NCBI RefSeq assembly: GCF_910596095.1
Contig: NC_056542.1
Span: 28,588,957-28,652,956 of the forward strand
Direction of reading: 5' to 3'
DNA from: Thunnus maccoyii
Lineage: Eukaryota; Chordata; Actinopteri; Scombriformes; Scombridae
DNA: 64,000 nt
Part shown: piece by piece, positions 56,281-64,000 of the stretch
How positions within the stretch are numbered: the stretch's first letter is position 1
Layout of the letters: the number at the start of each line of letters is the position of its first letter
Position numbers and translations under genes: made by a program
The notes under the pieces: generated by a model
What the model was told of the DNA's origin: nothing
The model's database searches: none
What the model saw: only the letters and a program-made list of their open reading frames with translations

Positions 56281-57782
56281 GGATAGTAGTATGATGTGAT
56301 GTCAGTGGAAAGGTGCGTGTTTCATATTTTAGAGGCTGAATGATAGGAGGACCTGGACCAAAGATAGTTCATACTGGACAGGATGAATCACTCTGGAGTA
56401 CTAACCTGGACCATCCCTGGGTCTGTTTATCACAGGCGCTCTACTACTCCATTTTATCTCAGACAGGGATGGCAATCTGTTACCATGGCAACTAAAGTTG
56501 TGCATAGGCCTACTGAAGAAAATCTCAATAATTAGTCAAGAAATAAAAGTAGAAATTTTAGCAATATGTGTGCAGTCGTTGTGTTTGAATTTAAACCTAA
56601 TAAATAATCGATGTTTGTAACAGAAGAAACAAGTGTCACATCTGCTCATGTTTACATTCAGGCTCATATATCTCAGTCTCACACTGATGGTGTCCAGAAA
56701 AGGGTCCAGAGTGAGAACTCTTTCCAATGCCCAGTGGTAAAATAAAGCTAGTGTTTGGAAAAGTCAACAGCTCTGTCATAATGTATGTGGATATGAACAA
56801 CCAACTACACATACTGTACTGTAACCCATACAAACCGGCAGTTCCAACAATCATGTTGCCTAATGTTCTCCGGACAGCAAAAATGGATTATATAATCCCC
56901 CTATCAGTGCTGGTCACTCGCTGACATGTAAGATGTGTCTACATCTAACTGAGACGTGTACTTTTCTCTTTACATGCACTTTAATGCACTCTGCTGCTAA
57001 CTGCTCGTTCTTTTTTGTTTTGTTTTGGTTTCTGTTTCTCTTCTTTTTTTTCTATCCTTTCCGTTGTTGTACTGCTGTGGGCTGGGAGGAACAGCATTTC
57101 GTTTTGTTGTGTATGCAAATACACAAGAAGATGACAAACTAATCTTGAATCTTGAATACTGGAGGGAGTTTTCATATATTCAAGACAAGTTAAATGTAGC
57201 AAATCAAATAATCAGAATCAGGCTGATGGCAAAAAAGAAAAGATGGAAACATCTCACATATTTATTTTTTCTTCCCCCAAACTAAAAACCTACTGGCTAT
57301 TAGTTACAGCCTATGACCATATTTTGAATTTAAAAAGCAGTTGAACCAAAAACTTTGATTGTTTCAACACCACAGAACTAGTGTTAGTTAAGGTGGTTAT
57401 TTTAGGTATAACACCACATGAACTAACTATAGAAATAAACCAAATAGACCAGAATTGCAGCAATGAAACAAATAACTAGGAACTGGTTAAAACCCACTGG
57501 ATGGAGTAAATGGTTTGAGCATGAGGCTCACAATTACAGTATATACTGTAGACATACAGTATATACTGTATGTGTAATATAGACTTTGGCATGACAAAAT
57601 AGGGGTTCAGCCTTGGAAATTATGTAATCTAAACTCAAGACATTTTGTGTTCTCTTGCAATACAGTATCAAAAAATGTTTCTGGATATTGATCAGGTTCA
57701 ATAATTTAGCTAATATTTGAGTAGACTTGTATAAATTGTAAGATAAATGTGATCACTCATCAGCTTCATTGAGAAAATGTGC
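56281..57782. other. intergenic spacer between the xylose isomerase 3' end and the sqle promoter
   Basis: Contains a LINE-like 3' tail at about 57080-57160 (agcatttcgttttgttgtgt, then repeated atcttga). No gene seen. The short inverted motif acagtatatactgta occurs twice near 57540-57570. Confidence 0.5.
56920..57160 (+). mobile_element. LINE 3'-end fragment
   Basis: The sequence aacagcatttcgttttgttg followed by a tandem (AATCTTG)n-like tail near 57140-57160 is typical of a 5'-truncated non-LTR element in fish. The family is not assigned. Confidence 0.5.
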
Positions 57783-58077
57783 TTTATTACATAGTTATGT
57801 TATGTAACATTAGTTATCAGCTAATACGAATATAGGCTCTCTGTGTATTCTACATACAATGACATAACACTTCATTTCAGTGTTCAGCTTCTCTATTTGT
57901 ATTGTCTCACTTAGTAAAAAGCCTGCAAGCAAGTGTAATGTCCCAATAGGATTAATAAAGTACTCTATCTAACAGACTGATGTGTTCACCTGTGTTTCAC
58001 CAGCAATACGAAACAGTATAACAGTTTCTATTCACAGTCAAATTTATAATAAGCAGATACAGGAAGATAATCCTTAA
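57783..58077 (-). other. xylose isomerase 3'UTR with poly(A) signal candidate
   Basis: The first clear AATAAA on the - strand is at 57783-57788 (TTTATT on +), giving a 3'UTR of about 295 nt. The stretch about 57890-57975 resembles a LINE 3' tail on the + strand (cccaataggattaataaagta), so the UTR may include a fragment of a mobile element. Confidence 0.45.
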
Positions 58078-58161
58078 TTATATGTAGTGATTAAAGATGG
58101 TTTCATATTTTTCTTGCTTCCCTGATGTGACTTTCGGATCACCGTTCTGCTTGATGAAAGC
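58078..58161 (-). CDS. xylA: xylose isomerase exon 14, C-terminus
   Basis: 27 codons plus [23 protein letters not shown] then TIFNHYI. The SG.QE..E...N.Y ending is that of the family. Confidence 0.95.
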   Translation of the reverse strand, partial: AFIKQNGDPKVTSGKQEKYETIFNHYI

Positions 58162-61100
58162 CTGAAATAACAAAACATGGGAATTATTTTCATTTTGGGA
58201 CCATAGTCTCTCACTTAGATTTCCACTCAGTTCGTTAGACTCATGTATATATAAAGTGGTATTCACAAAGATGGCTGAAAAGTTTTAAGCAGGTCAAAAT
58301 TGGTAAAAACAAAAACAGTGTGCCTTCAAAATGTTGACAGGATTTGTTCAGGATGTTTTCTATGTATGTATGTTTGTATGTATGTAACATTTAATGATCC
58401 CTGTTTGCTCGTTTCCTCACTCATTCTTTCAATCACATTTTGCTGAGCTCATTTGGAGTCTTACCTCCATCTCCTCTAAGGTGGCAGAACCCTCCTCCAC
58501 TTTCTGTCCAATGCCATGACTGAAGCTTGAGTAGCGCTCCTGTTAAATCACACATAACCAGTCAAAAAAAAACAAAAAACATTGTGTAACTGGTACCTGA
58601 ATTTAAAGGAGCTACACACAGTACCTTCACCATGCCAGGGATAAGCCCGTCCTCAATGATGCGAACAGCATTTCTGAGTCCTCTTGCGAAGGCGTCCATG
58701 GCTCCGATGTGAGCAATGAACAGGTCCTCCAGGTCGGTGGACTCTCTGCGCACCTTAGCATCGAAGTTCAGGCCTCCTGGCTGCAGGCCACCTTGTTCAA
58801 CGATGGTCTGGAGAAGATTAAACACTGCAGAATAACTCAGTTCCTTCATCACTGTTCTCATGTAAACTCACCTTGTGCAGTTGATTCAGTGCTACTACTG
58901 GCATGAGTCACTGCTTCCTCTAACAAACAAAAGATGGTTATCTGTGTGATTATTCATAAGCCAGAGAGTAGCATAACTTATTATTTATATGAACATTAAA
59001 GCTGCACCAATCCTCATTTTCAGATTAACAATGGATCAAATTACTATGTGTAATCTAATAGGAGTCACTCAAAGTAACAAACACTTGATTCTGCAGTTCC
59101 CCTCAGCTGCACTGGCTGTTTTACTGTCTTTTAGCTTGTTTTGTTTTTTGTTTTCCAGTCTGCAACCCCCTTTCCAGTCACAGAAGGGAGCTATTTTCAA
59201 TTAAAAAGCTCTGATGAACCTGCTGTGCACTACCTGCCCAGCATCGAACCATAGACAGGTAAAGTTGGAGGCTAGCTAGTGAGTATAGCTAGGGACTACT
59301 GGATTTACAGACCATAGGTGAATGGCCAAACAGACGACCCCAGATGAATACTTATGTAACTGCACATGTGCTGGATGTGTAACTAGGCAACTGTTTGCTA
59401 ACACATTCACCATGAGCTTGTTCTGCTGCCCCCAAGTGACCAAAAATATTACTGCATAATACTGCTTTAACCAATATTAACAATGTTTGCTCATTTTTAC
59501 CCTTGTCCAATAGTCTTTGTAAAATGTCACCATCACAAACAGTCATCTCCAATAAACTGCTGTTACAAGTGAAAGAAATTAGCTCACCTTCATGACCAAG
59601 GTTGTGTTCCTGATGTCCATGGGGAACTGATCTGTGTCCCACCCCAGGTCAGGAGAGCCGGTGTTAGAGTCAACTGAACCCAGCATGCCAAGCCTGTCCA
59701 CCAGCAAGCAAGGACAATACAGCAACATTTAGGATATGGCAAAGTAAGAGATGTGGCAAAAATGTGACAAAGCAACATTTTGAAAAAAGTTAAGGTGTCT
59801 CACGCAGAGGCCATGACAATATCATGTTCGTAGGAGTGTCCTGCCAAGGTGGTGTGGTTGGGCTCGATGTTCAGCTTAAAGTGACTCTCCAGACCATAAT
59901 GCTTAAGGAATCCTATAACACTCATAGCATCTGTAGAAGAAAACAGTGCATTATTAAAACTGTAAGATAAAAAGCATATTGGTTTTGTTTAAATTTGGGA
60001 AACTTTACCATAATCATACTGGTGTTTACAGGGCTCCTTTGGCTTTGGTTCAATTAGAAACTGGCACTTCAAACCAATCTTCTCTTTGTACTCTGGTGAC
60101 AAATATACAGACATGAAACTGAGCTGTTACACATCCATAATGCAGAACACAGATTGTTCAAAATACAGAGTTGGAATCCATCGCACATTCAAACACACAC
60201 TTACTGACTGCCATTTTGAAGAAGTTGGCCATGTGCTTCAGTTCAGCAGCGACATCAGTATTATGGATGGAGAGGAAACCCTCCCTTCCTCCCCAAAACA
60301 CTGAGGAGACATACACACTGATTACAAGGAGGAAGCAACATGGCGATATTGCTTTACATTTAGCTATGGTGACACTATCAAATCACTTGTACCGAAATTT
60401 TCTGCACCCAGTTTCTTGGCAACATCCAGCCCCTTCTTGACCTGAGCACCAGCGTAGGCCAGAACATGGCAGTCAGGGTTGGTGGCTGCACCGTTCATGT
60501 ACCTATAAACATATAATATAAATATACCATATAAATTAGTTGCAATACTTTTTAAACCTACCTACTCCTGTTTTGCACTATAAATAAGGTGGTACATTGC
60601 TGTCAAATACAGCCTGTTACAATAAATGTAAATGTTCTCTCAAAATCAACTTCCATCTTGTCTACTCTGTGTAAGCTGTGTAAGTGGCTGGCAAGTGAAA
60701 TTAAATACAACCAGAATACTGCAATTAATACATAAACCCACTTTCAGATACATGATCACATGCTTAACTTTCACCTAACAGAGCTTTAAGTCTTAATGAG
60801 GAGGACCCGTTTGCCCTGGTGAAAGCCCAGCTTAAGAAAAACTACAGCTTCAGCTTTAACATCTGAGTAACACACTGACCTGGGATGAGCAAAGAGGTTG
60901 CAGGTTACCCACAGCACCTTGACTCCGGTCTGGCTCTGTAGCTGGAGAGCCAGGTCTGTTATTTCATCCAGATTCCTGTTGGACTCCTCCAGGGTGGATC
61001 CCTCAGGAGCCATGTCTCTGTAGGGAACAGAGGGCAGTTAAGGACTAGTCCTCATTAGATTTTGTTACTTAATATATATATTAAATTAGTAGTGGATGTT

Positions 61101-62343
61101 ATTTTACGGGTAGGTAGAGTTAGCAGGGATATTTTTTTCATATTGTCAAGTACTGTAGGGCTAAAAGCAAGAAAATACTGTAAACCTACAGACATAAATA
61201 AGCATAAATAGCTGCAATCTTAAAAAAAATCAAAACAAAAAGAAAAAAACATTTGGTCAATTACCTGTCGTGGAATGTGTAATATTTCACCTGTGAAAAC
61301 AAGAAGAAGTCACAAAGTGAATAAACTGTATATAGTGTAATGTATAATAATATTTACTTTGATCAGCTGTGTGTAGCTGACAGTTTAATTATAAAAGTTA
61401 GTTCCCTCACACCAAGCTTGGTGAAAAACTCAAAAGCAGCCCGCAGCCGCTTTTTGGCTGATTCCATGGGAGTCCCTTCATTCCAGGACCGGTGGAGGGT
61501 TGGAAACCCAAAAGGATCAGCACCTGAGAACATAAAGAGGTAAACATACAGAAAGACAAAACATGTACCATCTAAAATACTGTTACACAGTAACAGGTGT
61601 TAACAGTAGTAGTTAATGTAATGGTCAGGTTTTACAGTACCAGTTCCACAGAAGGAGTGCCAGTAACAGACTGAGAACCTCAGCCAGTCCTCCATCTTCC
61701 TCCCCATCAGCACCTGCACAGAGGAACACTGAGCTCTGACAGCCATCACACTTATTATCTATTCAGTCATGTGTGTGTGTGTGTGTGTGTGTCACTCCTA
61801 CCTCTTCTGCATTGTAATGTTTGAAGCTCAGGACATCTCCTGGTCCAGCACTGGGTAAATAAGGGATTTTGGGAATGCCTGTGCAGTATAAACGTTATGT
61901 TCAGTTACTTTAACCGTGTTAGATATTAGAGCACAGAATATAACACTGTGAAATATTATTCCTGAATGAATGTGAATTAATGATTAGTAGTGAACTGATT
62001 AGTGTGTGAACTGTTTCAAACTGTGCAAAACGTCTGAGCCATTCATTGCATACAACCTACTGCAGCTGTCACACCACTGACCATATGTGTCAAAGTGGAG
62101 AGACTGAAGTAGATCCAGTGTCCTCAACTATACAAACACGTGTTTGGGCAAGTAAATCTATGTGGGTTGTAATTTTGCAGAATTCCAGCACGGCCTTCGT
62201 TGTTGCTCGCTGCTCGCTTTCTATCCACAACACACTCACACTCACATACGCGCACACGTACACAGCAGACAGTAGTGTATACAGTACTTTTGAGCACTGA
62301 AATACTACAATTTACCCGCAAAGAATTCCTCCTGCGCTGACAT
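58078..62343 (-). CDS. xylA: xylose isomerase (class II), complete 14-exon gene
   Basis: Coding exons in transcript order: 62343-62316, 61878-61802, 61713-61641, 61523-61411, 61290-61265, 61017-60880, 60502-60393, 60300-60205, 60092-60009, 59930-59804, 59693-59588, 58807-58625, 58539-58465, 58161-58078. The total is 1,320 nt and 439 aa plus TAA, the length of bacterial class II XylA (about 440). The enzyme interconverts D-xylose and D-xylulose, and D-glucose and D-fructose in vitro, with two divalent metals in a TIM barrel. H104 and D107 lie in FHDRD and W191 in VFWGGREG. E235 and K237 lie in IEPKP, E271 and H274 in NIEPNH, D299 in GSVDSN, D310 and D312 in GWDTDQFP, and D342 in [11 protein letters not shown]. 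Each is exactly +3 from E. coli numbering. No frameshift or premature stop is seen. No signal peptide is evident, so a cytosolic location is likely. xylA is the bacterial symbol; I know no standard vertebrate one. Confidence 0.96.
58465..58539 (-). CDS. xylA: xylose isomerase exon 13
   Basis: 25 codons, [20 protein letters not shown] then LEEME, matching ERY.S...GIG..I..G. Phase 0 at both ends. Confidence 0.95.
58625..58807 (-). CDS. xylA: xylose isomerase exon 12, FDAKVRRES motif
   Basis: 183 nt, [20 protein letters not shown] then [21 protein letters not shown]342 is the last metal ligand. The [18 protein letters not shown] stretch is strongly diagnostic for class II. Confidence 0.98.
58808..59587. 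other. xylose isomerase intron 11, largely repeat family C
   Basis: 780 bp, the longest intron of this gene. About 480 bp of it is the family C repeat. Confidence 0.6.
58995..59475 (+). repeat. dispersed repeat family C, copy 2
   Basis: Ordered matches to 41392-41940: ttaacaatggatcaaattac, tgtgtaat, aggctagctagtgag, atgaatacttatgtaac, tgctggatgtgtaacta, aactgtttgctaacac, cccccaagtgacc. Inserted in the xylose isomerase intron, antisense to that gene. Confidence 0.7.
59588..59693 (-). CDS. xylA: xylose isomerase exon 11, D299/D310/D312 metal ligands
   Basis: 106 nt, [20 protein letters not shown] then [15 protein letters not shown]. It contains three metal-ligand aspartates. Confidence 0.97.
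59804..59930 (-). CDS. xylA: xylose isomerase exon 10, NIEPNH metal-binding motif
   Basis: 127 nt, [20 protein letters not shown] then [13 protein letters not shown]271 bridges the two metals and H274 ligates metal 2. Donor gtgaga. Confidence 0.97.
60009..60092 (-). CDS. xylA: xylose isomerase exon 9, IEPKP metal-binding motif
   Basis: 84 nt, [20 protein letters not shown] then KHQYDY. E235 is a metal ligand and K237 an active-site lysine. Confidence 0.96.
60205..60300 (-). CDS. xylA: xylose isomerase exon 8, VFWGGREG motif
   Basis: 96 nt, [20 protein letters not shown] then [12 protein letters not shown]191 lines the substrate pocket in this family. The donor is gtaagt, preferred over a weaker gtcagt four bases upstream because it keeps frame. 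Confidence 0.96.
60393..60502 (-). CDS. xylA: xylose isomerase exon 7
   Basis: 110 nt, [20 protein letters not shown] then [16 protein letters not shown], matching the family stretch HGA.T.P....AYAAAQVK. Acceptor tatag, donor gtacaa. Confidence 0.96.
60503..60879. other. xylose isomerase intron 6
   Basis: 377 bp, AT-rich, noncoding. Confidence 0.5.
60880..61017 (-). CDS. xylA: xylose isomerase exon 6
   Basis: 138 nt, [20 protein letters not shown] then [25 protein letters not shown] and W.T.NLF..PR are class II XylA motifs. Confidence 0.96.
61265..61290 (-). CDS. xylA: xylose isomerase exon 5, 26-nt microexon with the catalytic histidine
   Basis: Only 26 nt (VKYYTFHD plus two bases), flanked by an acctgtg-type acceptor context (cag) and a gtaatt donor. 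It carries H104 of the FHDRD motif, and D107 is at the start of the next exon. Without this exon the frame would break, so its reality follows from the motif. Confidence 0.92.
61411..61523 (-). CDS. xylA: xylose isomerase exon 4
   Basis: 113 nt, [14 protein letters not shown], then [16 protein letters not shown]. The donor is taken after GGT (gtgagg), which gives the phase 0 needed by exon 5. Confidence 0.94.
61641..61713 (-). CDS. xylA: xylose isomerase exon 3
   Basis: 73 nt, [20 protein letters not shown] then FCGTG. The WH.F.G.G.DPFG motif, completed in the next exon, is typical of class II enzymes. Confidence 0.95.
61770..61791. repeat. (TG)n microsatellite in xylose isomerase intron 2
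   Basis: About 11 TG units only 11 bp from a donor site. Confidence 0.85.
61802..61878 (-). CDS. xylA: xylose isomerase exon 2
   Basis: 77 nt, [20 protein letters not shown] then YNAEE. LSFKHYN is the family's conserved N-terminal motif. Donor gtagga. Confidence 0.94.
61879..62315. other. xylose isomerase intron 1
   Basis: 437 bp, noncoding. A (TG)n run is in the next intron downstream (about 61770-61791). Confidence 0.5.
62316..62343 (-). CDS. xylA: xylose isomerase exon 1 (start)
   Basis: ATG with G at -3 (GACATGT), encoding MSAQEEFFA, then a gtaaat donor in phase 1. The next exon continues [15 protein letters not shown], the usual XylA N-terminal segment, which supports this start. An overlapping ATG in another frame lies upstream at 62438. 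Confidence 0.85.
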
Positions 62344-63737
62344 GTCTGGATCACAACTTGTACGGTTCCTGCAGGCAGGCTGCAAGTTTGTCCACGTCCT
62401 TCCTCCAAAACAATGAGTGCAGTTCCGTCTTCAAACACCAGGTGTCACTGTATCTCTTTAAAACACTGAGGGTTCAGCTACAGCGGGTGCTGCATTTGTA
62501 AAGTAGTAATTTTGAGTTTAAAAGATACTATGAAATTAAAGTTCAGTTGCTTTATTTAATGGAGTCGCCCCCATGAGAAAATCTGGTATATTGCCATGTA
62601 TGTAAAGTATATATCTTAAGTATCTATATCTATAATTTACATTATAGACATATATGTTTTGTCCAGTGTCCAAAACATATAGTTTATGTCAGATATGCTG
62701 TATATGTACATATATAGCACATCTATTTCTGAATATAGAAATAATGGCTTATAATGGTTTTTATATATGGTTCATACATTTTTACATGAATTTAACATTT
62801 TTTGTATCATAAATGCTGATATACAGTATATATGTATACAATTAATTATGGATATAGGCTAGTGTTATACTGTATATCTTTGTAACAAATAGATCAATAT
62901 ATATATGAGTTATGGATATTGTTACTTATGTTAATTAGATGACCTTCCTGTTCAGAGGTAACAGTGTTAAAACTGCTCCAACATACAGTTAAGTTGGACA
63001 AATATACCAAAATATGGATTTTTCTTGTATGTATTTAAAACTGTTATATTTGCTTTCTGTATCAGTAGCAGATGTTTCATTTCTGTGAGTCATTCTCTAA
63101 ATATTCAGGGGAATATTTATCTCTTCTCATGTCCTTGTTGCAAACACAAAAGTGAAGTTAATGAGCTGTGAAATGATAAATGTCAGCAAACACAAACCAC
63201 CTGATGCATGTTCAATACAGTATGTTTCTTTCAGGTACAATGGCGCTTTTATAAAATATCTGATGCAGAAACATCAACAGAAAAGTAGAAATGATAACAG
63301 GATACCATACACACATAACCCATAAAAACATAGTAACACACTTTAGAAAAGTACACATTATCCTTTAGAGCCTTTGGTCTGGAACATGTTCCAGGTGGAA
63401 ACAAAAAACATTTGCAGAAGAAAAGTTCTGTGTGCACCATTGAAGCCCTATAATGTTTCATATCAGTACAGAATATACTGCACAGTGCACACATGAAGCC
63501 GTTTGCCCTCTCCCCGTTATGAAAGAATGTTTTGCATTGTTTGAGGATTTACAAGCCTGTGTAATCCTGACAGTTGCCCATTTTCATAATGCTAAAATCT
63601 TTGCATAAGATAAAGATAGAATGGAAGACAAAACTAATACAACCAAGCACCAGGCACTGTAGAGTGAGGCACTTGAGCACCTGACACCTCTGGTTTGGCA
63701 TCATGACGTTTGGCACATGAGGGTGGCGTTGAACTGC
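62344..63737. other. 5' flank of the xylose isomerase gene
   Basis: The first 100-150 bp are moderately GC-rich and likely hold the promoter and 5'UTR. No clear TATA or CCAAT box was assigned. The stretch 62580-62960 is strongly AT-rich with TATATG-type words, including a perfect 11-bp stem (tatatgttttg/caaaacatata, about 62651-62681). No gene seen. Confidence 0.45.
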
Positions 63738-63741
63738 ATGT

Positions 63742-63840
<99 letters not shown>
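63738..63840. repeat. long (TG)n(AG)n compound microsatellite
   Basis: About 45 TG units with a single interruption (63789-63791), followed by about five AG units. This is the longest simple repeat in the window. Confidence 0.95.
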
Positions 63841-64000
63841 GTGGGTGATAACAAAGGCCCCGTCCAGGAAAATCCCCACAGGCGCTGCCTTCTCCTTGCT
63901 ACCTGTTGTGCATATGAAAACACCTAGATACGTGACTTACATTCATTCACCACATATTTACACTTCCACCATATATAGTACATACTCTTGTAATTCAAGA

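Noticed and set aside
62124..62438. An alternative longer N-terminus of xylose isomerase from ATG 62438
   Set aside because: The frame differs from the main frame, so it cannot extend the protein. It is kept only as a possible uORF.
63549..63923. Frames encoding poly-(His-Thr)
   Set aside because: These are translations of the (TG)n microsatellite.

Overview
The window is vertebrate nuclear DNA, almost certainly from a spiny-rayed (percomorph-type) teleost. The genes are intron-rich with GT-AG junctions, the proteins read like fish orthologues of human genes, and (TG)n microsatellites and teleost-type dispersed repeats are abundant, including a tRNA-derived SINE, a relic LINE and foldback or Harbinger-like elements. 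Three protein-coding genes can be read exon by exon, and every internal splice phase agrees. All other large open frames are chance frames or repeats.

Region 1 (1-46,400, + strand): the 3' part of oxr1 (oxidation resistance 1). Thirteen coding exons at 10110-44455 encode 746 residues: LysM domain, GRAM-like domain, acidic Ser/Thr/Pro-rich linker and C-terminal TLDc domain. The 5' end of the long form was not found in the window. A candidate alternative promoter and first exon lies at about 35990-36285. It would give a 241-residue TLDc-only isoform.

Region 2 (48,010-56,280, - strand): a complete sqle (squalene monooxygenase) gene in 11 coding exons, 571 aa. A compact promoter region with three CCAAT-type boxes and a CRE-like element lies upstream. 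oxr1 and sqle are convergent, with about 1.6 kb between their likely polyadenylation signals.

Region 3 (57,780-62,400, - strand): a complete, apparently intact class II xylose isomerase gene in 14 coding exons, 439 aa. All expected catalytic and metal-binding residues are present at a constant +3 offset from E. coli XylA numbering. This is the most remarkable content of the window. Xylose isomerase is usually regarded as a microbial and plant enzyme, yet this copy has vertebrate-type introns, one of which isolates a 26-nt microexon carrying the catalytic histidine. Its product, D-xylulose, is the substrate of vertebrate xylulokinase (XYLB), so a direct xylose to pentose-phosphate route is possible.

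Region 4 (62,400-64,000): AT-rich flank upstream of the xylose isomerase gene, ending in a (TG)n(AG)n microsatellite of about 100 bp. No gene was seen.

The three genes do not form an operon-like unit. oxr1 acts in the oxidative-stress response, sqle in sterol synthesis and the isomerase in sugar metabolism. Exon boundaries come from manual reading of splice sites and frame continuity. Repeat names are family-level recognition from memory, and repeat edges are approximate unless stated.
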